Below are positions 26,898-38,064 of a DNA stretch of 64,000 nucleotides, piece after piece. Position numbers and translations under genes: made by a program. The notes under the pieces were generated by a model that did not search any database, was not told the origin of the DNA, and worked only from the letters and a program-made list of their open reading frames with translations. The DNA is from Lingula anatina (Eukaryota; Brachiopoda; Lingulata; Lingulida; Lingulidae), in the NCBI RefSeq assembly GCF_001039355.2, contig NW_019775081.1, positions 149,585 through 213,584 on the forward strand, in the 5' to 3' direction. Within the stretch, counting starts at the first letter, position 1. The number at the start of each line of letters is the position of its first letter.

Positions 26898-27324
26898 TAG
26901 GCCTATATACATGTTGTAGCCCACTGGTTAAGTAGACGTGGCTCATATTTAAGGCAACCCCATAATTTGCATATGAACATGCACTGCAGAGCACAGCAAA
27001 AATACAATAAACTGTAGATTGAAGAGACACAATAATTAAGGCCATCTTTCCTGATAATGACGATGGTCATTATTTCAGAACTGTTAACATGACACAATAA
27101 CAGATACGAGATTTCAATTTCAACAGACATTTGATGTCATGGTGGGAGAACAGCGTGCATGCATCTGCCTGTGGCGATCACTCTCGAACATTTTCCTAGA
27201 ACTAATACGTACCCATACAAGGACAGTATACTACATAACCGTTTGGATCGACGTCCACAGTGTTGACAGCCTGGCTGAATATGACACTTAAAAACAACAG
27301 GAGCCACACCAATCGTTCCATCAT
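23570..27324 (-). CDS. POFUT1: GDP-fucose protein O-fucosyltransferase 1 (POFUT1), complete, 7 exons, 383 aa
   Basis: POFUT1 is an ER enzyme that adds O-fucose to EGF repeats, including those of Notch. Exons, 5' to 3': 27213-27324, 26565-26680, 26092-26215, 25639-25813, 24966-25161, 24081-24314, 23570-23764, all in phase. The protein opens with the signal peptide [33 protein letters not shown] starts near residue 38 and is the GDP-fucose-binding N-terminal motif. HLRNGVDW at residues 234-241 carries the catalytic-site Arg236, equivalent to Arg240 in human. [22 protein letters not shown] and KRERD are further family blocks. The chain ends in HEEL, a KDEL-like ER-retention sequence. The length matches the 388-residue human protein. 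A CAGGCCCG-type MITE sits in intron 4 and a (TA)n run in intron 1. Confidence 0.97.
23918..23976. repeat. Dispersed repeat family R1, copy 3 (partial)
   Basis: Contains CTATCTGTGAATATCTAGTG and CTGTGACCCTGGCAGAGGGT, the right half of the family seen at 16551 and 18478. It lies in the last intron of POFUT1. Confidence 0.65.
25457..25623. mobile_element. MITE family M1, copy in POFUT1 intron 4
   Basis: Palindromic element with ends CAGGCCTGTAGCCAG and CTGGCTACGGTCCTG. It is flanked by the 5-bp target duplication TTAAC (25452-25456 and 25624-25628). The interior has GGACCTTTTTCT and TTTTACCCAGAGTGGACC blocks shared with the other M1 copies. There is no coding capacity. Confidence 0.9.
26846..26892. 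repeat. (TA)n microsatellite
   Basis: TA run in POFUT1 intron 1. The Ile-Tyr repeat reading frame over it is not a protein. Confidence 0.97.
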
Positions 27325-27646
27325 CAGCCTCCTCTTATTCGTTGCAGTTTTGTCTATAAGTTATAACCCTATCTCTCAGCTGCAGGCTTCAATCCTATAA
27401 TCCTCCAAATTGACTTTGCTCTTCTCTGTGTCTAAAAGAGGTGTTTAGACATGTTACTCGCATGTTCATCGCATCATGATCATATCTATAACTGTAGAAT
27501 TCGGATTATGTTTCGGAGGAAAGAAAGACAGACATACCTGTTGAGTCTAATATCACAACTAACGCATCTGGCTTAACGGAAGTACTATTGTTAGTTCGGA
27601 TGTTTATCTTGAAAAATCCCCTTCTTACACGAGGCCGTGGGTGACA
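27325..27646. promoter_or_regulatory. Shared intergenic region between divergent POFUT1 and cysteine-rich gene 1
   Basis: The two start codons face away from each other with 322 bp between them, so both 5' UTRs and core promoters should lie here. No TATA box or other named site stands out. The bidirectional function is inferred from geometry only. Confidence 0.4.
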
Positions 27647-30600
27647 ATGAAGATACTATCAGTAGAGTGTGTAATTTTCCTAGCCATATTTTTACAGTGG
27701 GTAAGTAGTATGTATGTATGTAGTGCTTAGATCAAGCTCGTTTTAACTTCGTTTCGTTTCAGTTCGTTTAAACGTCAAGGGAGGTTTTCTGGTTATTTGC
27801 TTCTCTTAAATTAGAAAAGACAGATAATTAATATGACTATCTACACCAGTAGGACCGGTTCATTTTCTTGAGTGTTTTTTGTATGAATAATACAGGCAGG
27901 CTATATGCACATTGATTGTAGATCTACAATGAAGAAGTATGAATGAGTAATTATTAATGAAGAGGGTTTGTAAGGGAAAAAAAAAAGCCCCACCCAATGG
28001 GTAACGTTATTTAAAATCCCCGTTTTCTAAATATAGCAATGGCACTGTGTGACACTGAAACTGAAAAGATATGACAGCGCAGTATATACATTCCCAACTT
28101 TCATAATTCAACAGTTTAGATATATTTTATTCATTATTTCGTATTTAATTTTTATGTAAACTGTTCATTAACGATACCTTCGAGCAAGCCGTAGTCGACT
28201 GAGACGCACAGGAGGGTGAGGCAAATTTACAGGCATGTTCAAGACTGTCTATGCAAGAAAGCGGGTGTATTGATTCAAAGTGTACACATAGAATTTTTAT
28301 TTGAAAGTCATTAAAGGTGGCACGTGTATAGGCTTACTGAATTATTCAGTTATGTTTTGATGAGGACTCCTGTAGTGAGCAATGTGTACTCAGATTTGAA
28401 AATAATTACACGTATACACTGTAACTATAAGACGTGGTGTATGCATACATGGTAGGGAGTTCGATACAATATTATATAAAGGCAAAGCAGCTTGCCCCAT
28501 AACTTACCTTAATCTTATTGCTATGAAAATATATGTTTTTAAAGCACAAAACACCCATTTGTTCCATTTTTTCACCACCCATTCGTTTCTGCATGGTTGA
28601 GGACAAGGGTGTGGACTAGTGCTAGCATTTTTGATATTTTTTAAAGGGGAAATGAGCCTCTGTAATGGATATCTTTGTTCTTTTGACAAAGACATTGTGT
28701 CAGCTCAGCACTGATAAAGCACAAGAAAATTAATTCTTGACATTGGATAGTTATTCTGTAAGCACTTATTAAAAAGCTGTTAAAACGGTATTGATAGCTG
28801 TACAGGTGAGGGGGATCTGTTTGAAATTGATACTAGTTCCCCCCCCCCCCCCCCCCCCTCAAAAAAGTGTTAGAAATTCTATCTCCAGTTTTGATGCAAT
28901 AGAATTATCTCATGGCATGACAATATTTATATCCTCATTATCTAAGCGGGTATGGAAAAAAATCCAACCTATTGATCCCCTTAAACGCAAAAAAGTGGTT
29001 ATAACTCATGTCATTTTAACACCATTGAGTTCTTTTGAAATATTCATCACAGTGTCATTTTGGTCTTATGTGTGTATTCATATGATTTTATAATGCTACT
29101 GTGATAGTTACTGTGACTTTGTGCCTTTAGACAATCAATAACTAAGAGCGCATTCACAACGAGTTGAGCCAGATTTTACAAATCATAGGGACTAAATATG
29201 GCGGACGTACATGAAAGAAAAACCACCTAATCTTTTAATAGTCTCTCCGCCTCTCACACGCCTCCCCAACATCGTCCCTGCGGGGGGACAGTCATTAAAT
29301 CTTGGCTCCATTGGGACGACACATGGGAGGCGTGTGAGAGGCGGAGAGACTATTAAAAGATTAGGCGGTTTTTCTTTCATGNNNNNNNNNNGGACTAAAT
29401 ATGGTGGTCGTACATGAAAGAAAAACCGCCTAATCTTTTAATAGTCTCTCCGCCTCTCACACGCCTCCCCACATGTCGTCCCTGCGGGGGGACAGTCATT
29501 AAATCTTGGCTCCATTGGGACGACACATGGGGAGGCGTGTGAGAGGCGGAGAGACTATTAAAAGATTAGGCGGTTTTTCTTTCATGTACGTCCGCCATAT
29601 TTAGTCCACAGGATTTGTAAAGCCTGGCTCAACTCGTTGTGAATGCTACCTAAGGCTCTATTTCCATAGATTTTAGATCAATCTATCCCCCCGGGGAGTC
29701 TCACTAGATTACTTTCAGATAAGCCAACTTAAATGTCCGTCCCGCAATGTCCGTACTACAAGCTGTAAGGGGGTAATTAACTTTCGTGTCCGCCCGGCTG
29801 ACAGCTATTTAGCGTGAACCCCCAGGGAGTTAGGTCGATCTAAAGTAGGTCGATCTAATCTATGGAAATGGGGTGTTACAGTACAAGTCAACATCATGTT
29901 GCTAAATTAAAATTTATATTTAGTGCAGTGGATATAGTAGCTTCTATCAATATCTTTGTAGGTAAATGGAAATCCCAGTAGCCCCAACCACCTGCATAGA
30001 CATGGCCATTATCTCCCTAGGAACGCAACTAGAAACCAGAACTCTGTGCTTAGTTACATGTACATGAAGTACCCAGGTAAGATATATGTGCAGTTAGACA
30101 TGCTGTTGTTTTGTACAATGTTTTGTATTTCCCTGTTGATGTTACCCCTTCCCTTACCCACCACAAAAATTACCTCATCATACCAGGACATAATTACACA
30201 GGCCCGTAGCCAGGGGGGGTTCGGGGGGTTCGAAAGAACCGCCCCTTTTGCTGGGAAAAGGTCCACTCTGGGTAAAATTTGATCTAGGTACATGAAGTTT
30301 TTATGGGAAAAGGTCCACTTTTTCAGAAAAAGAACCCTCCTTTTGAAATTGCTGGCTACGGGCCTGTTACAAGTATGTGTACTGTTAACTTTTTTATTTT
30401 GTATTTATTAATTTTGTATTCCAATGGATTTATTTTGCTTGTTCTCTATTGTAGGTTTTATTATACATCACATGTTGTATTATTTATATTACTTTGACCG
30501 CATTCACAATGAGTTGAGCCATGGCTCTACAAAGTCACGAACTAAATATGGCGGAAACACATGAAAGGAAAACTGCCTAATCTTTTAATAGTCTTCCGCC

Positions 30601-32205
30601 TTTCACCCGCCTCTCCATGTGTCGTCCCAATGGAGCCGAGATTTAATGACTGTACCCCCTATTAAAGACTATTAAAAGATTAGGTGGTTTTCCTTTCATG
30701 TATGTCTGCCATATTTAGTTCGTGACTTTGTAGAGCCATGGCTCAACTCGTTGTGAATGCGGTCTTTTATTGCTAACTGCATGCATTTTCCTTATATTAT
30801 TGTTCATTTGAACACAGATTGGAACAGAGATTCTAATGCCCCTAAGAATGAGCTTTTGGCAGATGGCATTAATAAGGTAAGATAAAATGATTGTCAAAAA
30901 AAGTATTTCAATAACTTAAAGGTTAACTGAAAGAAAAAAATCAAATCTGTTTTGCGTTTAAAAAATGATAACTTTTAACTCTATCACAAAGGAAATGGGA
31001 TACATTACCAGAAGCTGAAGGCCTGTTGATGGTAAGATTTAGATAGTAAAAAAGTAGTTTGATATTATCTTCTGCATGTGAGTGTAAAGATATTTTTTTT
31101 ATTTATAATTAACTGTGTTAACTTGCCTCAAAAAAATAAAAGTGGAGTTGGGCGAAAGCCAATATTGTATTTGCATGTGGGATTCAGGAATCGTGACAAG
31201 TTCAGAATTATCTGGTGAACATGATTATAGGCAATGGTTATGTAAGAATTGTTCCATGCATGGGTAGTGTTGGACATACATTTTTCTTTATTCTTTCTTT
31301 CCTACTTTATTTAGTTATAAATTTGTTTATTCATTCATTCATTCATTCATTTATTTTATTTATTGTTGGTTCATTGTGAATGCACACTAAAATAAAGATT
31401 GTTTGGTTTTTTTCCCTTATTCTGCTTTTTGTGTGCTAACATATTTTTGAGAAAAGGTATTTTATACATATATTAATAATGTTTAAATGATTTCTGCTTG
31501 ATTAGTCCATAAACTATACATTGACCATATCAAAAAATCTTTACAGAAGTTTCATATAAAGAGAGAAAATTTCCTCATACTGACTGTGACTCAGTTCAAT
31601 GCTTGTTGTAATGTACAAAAGAATATAAAACCACAACATGTTGTTTCTGCTGTGATGAACTATAATGCACATTCACATATTTTTTGTTTCAGAAATGTGG
31701 GGCCCATGAATACTTTTCTGAAAAGAAAAATAGGTAAGCCTTAATTTTCAATTTGAGGTCAATATCAGTACAACAGTTAAAAAACTCCTGTGCTAGCAAT
31801 CTGTCTTGTTCTCACAAGAAAATGTTTTAACTTAATTTTAATTATAAGTGATTAAAATCACTGGAATAATAATTATTCCATTTCAGGTGCCTCAGATGTT
31901 CTTGTTGTAATGTTGTGAGCCGCCATGACAAAACCAAAACAAGGAAACTAACTCCCCTCACGGAATGTACAAGTAACTCCCAAACGCGTGCTGATTTCGC
32001 CTGTTCACAAGATTTCTCCTGGGTCTGTGACACCAGAGTACAGAATGATACCACTAAGCCATACAATACGGGTTTCAAGGAAACCACTCGGTCCAAAGTG
32101 ACGGATAGGGATCAGATTCGAAGAGATAAAAAGCCACCAAAATCGTCCTCTTCTAACCTGAAATACACACCCGTCAATGCACTTTTTCAATGGTCTTTGT
32201 TGTAA
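27647..32205 (+). CDS. Secreted cysteine-rich protein 1, TNFR-like cysteine spacing, 195 aa, function unknown
   Basis: Exons 27647-27700, 29962-30076, 30818-30876, 31693-31733 and 31887-32205 join in frame through GT-AG introns. The start MKILSVECVIFLAIFLQWVNG is a signal peptide. A basic His/Asn-rich linker follows, then a region with eight cysteines spaced C-x12-C-x2-C-x-CC-x19-C-x11-C-x7-C. It opens CGAHEYFSEKKNRC and closes CSQDFSWVC. The opening C...EYF...C-x2-C-x2-C resembles the first half of a TNF-receptor cysteine-rich domain, as in EDA2R. The remaining cysteines do not follow a standard TNFR repeat, so this is only a suggestion. The tail is Lys/Ser-rich with no membrane segment. The last exon is clearly paralogous to the one at 37070-37406. 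A 40-nt exon-like segment at 30992-31031 would break the frame if included. Confidence 0.65.
28840..28858. repeat. Poly-C run
   Basis: Homopolymer C tract in intron 1 of cysteine-rich gene 1. It creates a short spurious proline-rich frame. Confidence 0.9.
29146..29650. mobile_element. Foldback MITE family M2, copy 1, hairpin present twice around a 10-N gap
   Basis: The outer ends are GAGCGCATTCACAAC and GTTGTGAATGCTACC, flanked by TAA (29143-29145 and 29651-29653). Inside is a long inverted repeat (CCGCCTAATCTTTTAATAG and its complement) that appears once before and once after the Ns at 29382-29391. The doubling across the gap is probably an assembly failure at a strong hairpin. The real element is expected to be about 270 bp, like the copy at 30496. 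Confidence 0.85.
29654..29875. mobile_element. MITE-like inverted repeat M3
   Basis: The left end has TATTTCCATAGATT and a TAGATCAATCTA block. The right end has TAGGTCGATCTAATCTATGG and AAATGGGGTG, largely the reverse complement. It abuts M2 copy 1 directly. No exact target duplication could be read, so the boundaries are approximate. Confidence 0.6.
30199..30366. mobile_element. MITE family M1, copy in cysteine-rich gene 1 intron
   Basis: Ends CAGGCCCGTAGCCAG and CTGGCTACGGGCCTG, with 5-bp duplication TTACA (30194-30198 and 30367-30371). The interior is shared with the other M1 copies. Confidence 0.92.
30496..30764. mobile_element. Foldback MITE family M2, copy 2
   Basis: 269-bp palindrome starting GACCGCATTCACAA and ending TTGTGAATGCGGTC. 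Long arms contain GAGTTGAGCCATGGCTCTAC and AAATATGGCG with their complements. It is flanked by TTT on both sides (30493-30495 and 30765-30767). Confidence 0.88.
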
Positions 32206-35027
32206 TCTGTTACAACGTTTTTTGAGTAATCAGAACATTTAATGGTGGTTGTGGGGTTTAGTTAATAGCATTTCTTTCAGTTATATCCACAAGGCTTTTG
32301 CATTTAGAATATGTAGACTAGTTCTTCACTTGCCATTGGCTACATTTATAATCCTTTTTTTATATATTTCAAATACATATATACAGTACTTGGTATGTCT
32401 TATAAGAATTAAGTTTGGTATAAATGTATGTAACATCAATTTTTATACTTGAAGTTAAGATGTCCACTAAGAAAGAAAAGCTGATAGCTGTATTACAATG
32501 TATGCATTTCAAGCTTATGTTTGTTTTCTGTAACACCTTTTATATATGCAGTGAAGTGCATTTAAAGCTAATTAGGTTTTATTTATTTTTTGGTGGGTCT
32601 CAGGAACTAGTAGCTTTCTCGTATCTATCCAAACTTGCTTTTATTGTTTACACCTTTTATAAATGCCATGAAATGCATTTGAAGCTTATTAGATTTTACA
32701 GGCCCGTAGCCAGGGGGGGTTCGAAAGAACCCCCCTTTTTGCCGGAAAAAGGTCCACTCTGGGTAAAATTTGACCTAGGTACATGGGGATTATATGGTAA
32801 AAGGTCCACTTTTTCAGAAAAAGAACCCCCCCCCTTTCAAATAGCTGGCTACGGGCCTGTTTTAGCATTGTTAGGTGGGCTCCAGGAAATAGTAACTTTC
32901 TCGTATTATTATCAAAATTAAGCGGTGTAGGATTTGTTTTCATTCTGGTATCCTGGCAGTGTGTGTTTCACTCTGTCATAAGTGATAATTGATAAGATAA
33001 TATGTTGACAGCACTGACTTAAATTAGAGTTTTTTAAACATTGGTGGAATTCCTTCAAATCAACAAAGTGCACTTTGGTAAGGGGTTCCACCAATATCCA
33101 AGATTAAGCCTAGCTAAAGTCAGTGTCGTTTGCACATTTTGGCGAGAATTTTTTGTTGGAAAATCTAAAATCTAAAATCTCGCCTATTTTTTTTAAGCAA
33201 AGCTAAATTTACTAAATTTCATATATAGCATGTTTTAATTTACTTTTCGGAAAAAGCCTAAGTCAGAGACAAGTCCAGTTGGTTTGTAAAATGATCGTAG
33301 TTTAAACATTGATGCCAATCTTGATTGTTAGAATATCGATGACCATCCTGTATATTGGCATACGCCATTAGTACTGTGAAACCATGGACGGCATTGTCAA
33401 GGAAATAACATTTTGCCCAGCAATTTGGACAGACACGTGTACGCACACATGCAGGGCTTCGCTTTTAAGAAGTGATCAGGATGCGCACATTTGTTTCTAA
33501 GAAGCAAGCTTATCTCTGGGACCTGTAATGTATAAGATTACCTATGTGGTTGTCAATTTACGTTGGAGCAGTTAGCATTTTTTAACCCATTACAACTGGT
33601 GGCTATTGTATTATTGACAGAAAAATAAAAACAAGCTTCTTTGTAATTAATGTTTATTTATTTATTATACAGTAATTACAGTCTTTGTAAAACATATTGG
33701 ACTTTTAAAACAAATGATGTATTGTTGGAGAAATGCACAACAATTTACTTACCAAAAATAAGTAAACATACTTAAACTCGAAGGCACGCTGAATACTTGT
33801 ACCAAAATAGTTATTTCTGCAAATGCTTTTATCCATAAGACACTCAAAATTTTCTGTTGCTTTGAAACTAATTAGAGAATTTGAATGATATAATATTTGA
33901 ACCACTGATTTTCTTTATTAATTTTTATGTTGGTAATCTTATAATGTATTAGTTGTTTTTATCACTTTTCTTATAGCAGTAGTACATGTACAATCCAACT
34001 TTAGGTAGCAGAATAAACACTGTTAGGACCATTATTATTATAAAATACATATGACAAGAAACTAACTATTATGAATCCAAGAAGCAACAAACAGTATTTA
34101 ACTTTTGCACTACAAAATGCAGTTTCAAATTAAAATTAACCAAGGTGATTTGAGGTTATGCACCGAATAACTATGTTAATAGAATTTATCGATAAAGCAT
34201 CTTGTACGTTTATTGTTATAGTGAGAAATGACGACAGCAGTTTGGAGCTTTCGAATGGTTATTCACCGACTCTCGCTTCATACAACTTCACAAATATTTA
34301 TACTCAATTTCTCCGTACTGATCACGCATTTACTTGTTTTCTTTTCCATTGTCTTTGCGTGATTACAAAATATTTTCCATTCGCATGTTGCAACATTATA
34401 TATTTTTCTCAGTGAATACTAAAAGCACGAAAAATCTAAATCATTATTAAGCTTGTATGTCAATTAAAATGTGAAGTAAAGGTGAAAAAATAGATACAAC
34501 TTGGTGCAAAGCTCTTATAAATGTACAGGCAGTACAAATAGAGCAGCCGAAACAAGTTGTTGCATAACCCAACAACGCGTCACTGCTTGACTAAGAATGC
34601 TAACGTAAAGAGATCCGTATAAGTGCCCTGAGTATTGTATATAGAATCGATTCTTCGCATTACTTTGAGCGTGATATCACTCTTTTTGCAACGTATGAAC
34701 ATGAACATATAAGCAGCGTATGTAATTGTTTTAGAACACGCTCAAACATTCTAACATACACAGTCTTATTCGTCCAAGGCTAAATGTAGTGTCAGATTGT
34801 CTGAAATCAATATCAAGTTTGATCGGGAATTAGTAATGCATAAGTATAGATCAAACTATACGCGCTAGCCAGTTGCAGAATTGTTGTCTCATGAACGACA
34901 CACACACACACACACTCACACACATACACTAAAAACAATGGAAAATCCCCACTATAAATACTCTCAAGTGGGGGTTTTTTCAGCGTCATTGAATGTCCTA
35001 TTTACCACTTTACACAAGGCAGAGAAA
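32206..35027. other. Intergenic region between the two cysteine-rich genes
   Basis: It contains the 3' UTR of gene 1, M1 copy 3 (32699-32859), and a pair of similar tracts on either side of that element (AAATGCATTT-like and GCTTATTAGATTTTA-like sequence near 32550 and 32680). No coding exon was recognised. A short (CA)n run lies at 34898-34923. Confidence 0.55.
32699..32859. mobile_element. MITE family M1, intergenic copy
   Basis: Ends CAGGCCCGTAGCCAG and CTGGCTACGGGCCTG, with 5-bp duplication TTTTA (32694-32698 and 32860-32864). Confidence 0.92.
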
Positions 35028-35437
35028 ATGGCGAGTCAACTTTTAATGCTAGTCGCAATTTGTTCTTTGTTGTTGGTAAGTTGCTTTCTATAAGTATAAC
35101 TTTGACATGTATTAAATAATCAAGGGTTTGGAGTATGCGACAGGTGTCTGAGGTTTCGCCTACTAAGTAGAATGATATCGACCTCACCCCTATTAGCAAA
35201 CAGGGCTATGACCCGTTTCAGCAAAAAAAAAACATGTTCGACAATAAAGTGTCTTGCTATCTTTTTGCAAAGTCGTCACCTCCTCTAGAACTCAATTAGT
35301 TTTGTTTAAATCTACTTCCAACGCAGATGTTAGACAAATGTTTGTATATTATTTCTACTGCACAGACCTATGCCCAGGCCAGGGTCAGAAAAATCCCCTG
35401 GATTTTTAATTTTTTTAAAGAAATATTTGACGGCATA

Positions 35438-35502
<65 letters not shown>

Positions 35503-37406
35503 AGGGGCCGTATTCTCAAAACTTTGTAACTTACAACAATTTGTAACTATTTACGTGAATTTGTATCTTAGACTTACACGGTATTCTCAAAACTCTTGTA
35601 AGTCGTGGACTTACAAACTCTTGTAACTTTTCACGTAACTTTCCGGAAGTGANTATTTTGTAGCTTTGTTCCAAATTTATGTTTATTGGCTGTTAGTGTT
35701 ATAGTTCTAATTTTATGTTAATTTTCCAATTTTATGTTTATTTTATATTAATTGACTGTATACGCCACGTATACAGACCTACTTATATAGACCCACTCAC
35801 AATGGAACTTTTTTGGTTAATGTTTCCCGTATCTTTGTCTTTTTCTGTTTTTATTCTCCGTACAGCTTGTGTCTTAGGTTGGCTTTCATTTACTTTTGCT
35901 TTACGTATATGGTAGTGAGAGATTCCTTGCATGCGCACGGGTGGGAAGACTATCAGAAGAGCCCAATAAGACTGAAGGTATATTTTCACAGTAATATAGA
36001 AGTGGTGATGTAAATATACTCACATCATTTTATACCTGTTCAATTTTAGACAAATAGTGTCTAATTTATTATGATCATTAAAGCGCATCAAAAACGTCTG
36101 TAACAAAAAGTCATACATTTGTCTGATTTTTTTCTCTTATGTTGCGCTTTGTATAATTTTGACTTTTATTTCATTTGTACCTGAGATAGCCATGTGTAAT
36201 GCGCCATTATTCTTTACTTTTAATATTAGATTGCGAGAACATATTGCCAGCCAATGTATCACTGATTTCGTAAAAAATGGTAATTTTTGTAAAAAAAAAA
36301 AAAAAAAATCACTACTAGTGGAACGGACCATATTGATTCCCTGTATCGTAATTCTAGCGGGAGACACCGTGTAACCCAAGGGATTCCAGCTGCCCAGTCG
36401 GACATTATTGCCATCATTTGACAAACCAGTAAGTACATTCCAAACGTAGATTACTTTAAAAATTATTCAATTCCAGGTTGCCAAAAATATACACATGTAT
36501 GAGAATGTTTAAATATTTCTCTTATAATCGGTTAATTGGTGAATTCATTGCAATTTATCGGTAAGATTGAATAAACATTGTTGTATGTTACTTTTTTTTC
36601 ACATCGTATTAGTTTTTTTTCTGCTTGTAATGAGGAAAACATGAAACAGAAATTTAAGTTATTCCTGAATTTGTTTTCTTTTTCTTTTAATCATAAAAAT
36701 CATTATATGTGAAGTGAATATTGATCGGCTTCTTTTCTTGAATACTCATTACATTTTTTTTCAGTTTATTTACTTAAAATTTTATTAATTTTCTTCTCTC
36801 ATTACTATTTTATGCCCCGTTTGTCATCCGTATATTTGATTTGTTTGGGTTTTTCACCATGACGTTCACCGTATTTTTGCATATAATGACCAAAGGTTTA
36901 AATAAATCGCCTCTTTGCTTTCAGTTTGCTTGCTGTTGTCCCTTCATTTTTAATCTTTCAAACTTTCCATACGTGCAGTGCGTCAATATTCTCACCTGTT
37001 CTATTTGTTTATTTGTTTTTTTTTTTTCGTTTCTGTTTACGTAATCCCCGTTCATAATTTTATCTCCAGATGTGCTAAATGCTCATGCTGTACCAAGAGA
37101 AATCAAGTGACGAGCGAGATTAAAGTGTTTGCAGCTAAAAGTGAATGCGCAAGAAATTCTTCAGCTGGTTCCACTGACCTATGTACGTTAGATTTTTCCT
37201 GGGAATGTGTGTCGGATTCTGGTGAGGGGACAGATGTGGCCAGTACGTTGGTGTCCCAAGAAAATGACAATAGCTACACGCAAACGGCTTTTAATACTAC
37301 TACTGCGGGCTCTACAGTGCCCGCCAAAAAAGCGAATGCGATTCGTGTGAGAGTTCGGGTGGAATTCATGGTATTCGTGATATGCGGCGGCCTGTTTGTT
37401 ACATAA
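35028..37406 (+). CDS. Cysteine-rich protein 2, paralogue of the gene at 27647 (gene model incomplete)
   Basis: Exon 1 (35028-35075) encodes MASQLLMLVAICSLLL and has a strong donor in the same phase (0) as exon 1 of the paralogue. A candidate exon 2 starts at 35366 and reads TYAQARVRKIPWIF, completing a plausible signal-peptide cleavage site. The last exon (37070-37406) begins in the same phase (2) as in the paralogue. It encodes C-x2-C-x-CC-x18-C-x11-C-x7-C, closing CTLDFSWEC. The open frame ends in a hydrophobic stretch (FMVFVICGGLFVT) that could be a GPI signal or part of a membrane segment. A donor-like CGTGAGAG shortly before it leaves a further exon possible. The exon equivalent to CGAHEYF in the paralogue was not found with confidence. 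Existence of the gene is likely; its full structure is not settled. Confidence 0.5.
35443..35499. repeat. (TA)n microsatellite
   Basis: Long uninterrupted TA run inside cysteine-rich gene 2, immediately beside the repeat at 35503. Confidence 0.97.
35503..35655. repeat. Repeat with two direct copies of a TATTCTCAAAACT motif, possibly MITE-derived
   Basis: CCGTATTCTCAAAACTTTGT and CGGTATTCTCAAAACTCTTG occur 70 bp apart, followed by GTAAGTCGTGGACTTAC, a short palindrome. The right end is unclear because of an N at 35653. Confidence 0.5.
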
Positions 37407-37925
37407 GAAAAAAGGGGATGATGGTGATATAAGTTAATTCTCTTATATGAAGTCTACCTGTCCTCTAATATTTTCTTCAAACTTTGTTATTGTTTTTTTT
37501 TTTAATGGAAGCCAGTCATTTTTCTTATCACGGTGACAAAATTTTGCAACTGCAACTGAAGCAATTTTATTAAGTCAAGTTTACTTCGCATTTAGCATTA
37601 TTTCCTTTTACATATGTATTTTTGGTTTTTATGTGAGCTTTTTCTAATGTTTGGTGTAAAAAGTTTCGTTCTTTTTTCATATGCAGGGTATTAACTTATG
37701 TCTTACATAAACTTGGAGATCTATATATTTGGCTTATGTTGTAAAATTACATTGTCTTTTTCAAAACTTTATTAACATATGTGGTGGAAATGTACAGGTA
37801 ATGGATTGTAGTTCACTTATCTCCGGGTCCTGAGATAGACTCTGAGTAAATCTTACTAGTTTTTGTTCATAAAATAACATAATAGTATGATGGCAACAAG
37901 TTTATCGAACTTTTGAGAATTTGGA

Positions 37926-37931
37926 TTTATT
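37926..37931 (-). terminator. Candidate poly(A) signal of the somatomedin-B-like gene
   Basis: AATAAA on the minus strand, about 134 bases past the stop codon of the gene at 38065-40933. Confidence 0.45.
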
Positions 37932-38064
37932 CTATCTCTAAAAATAATGACATGATGCAAAACGAAACCATATTCAAAACTCAGATCGGAAACGTACATC
38001 TGAAATGTACATGTGCTTCGCTCCTGGTTACCGATAAAGCGTTCTGTCGGGGCACACCGTTCAT

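Noticed and set aside
26681-27045. Open frame extending upstream of POFUT1 exon 2 on the minus strand with Ile-Tyr repeats
   Set aside because: It is intron 1 sequence over a (TA)n run. The real exon begins at 26680 after an AG acceptor and joins exon 1 at 27213-27324.
29192-29417. Similar open frames on both strands (KEKPPNLLIVSPPLTRL)
   Set aside because: Identical frames on both strands arise because the sequence is a hairpin MITE. They are not proteins.
30046-30293. Frames such as RSQGGFGGFERTAPF and [19 protein letters not shown]
   Set aside because: Translation of the M1 transposable element. The same peptide-like strings recur at 32.7, 45.0, 46.9 and 48.7 kb.
34881-34927. His-Thr repeat frame
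   Set aside because: (CA)n repeat just upstream of cysteine-rich gene 2. The gene start is better placed at 35028 with a signal peptide and donor.
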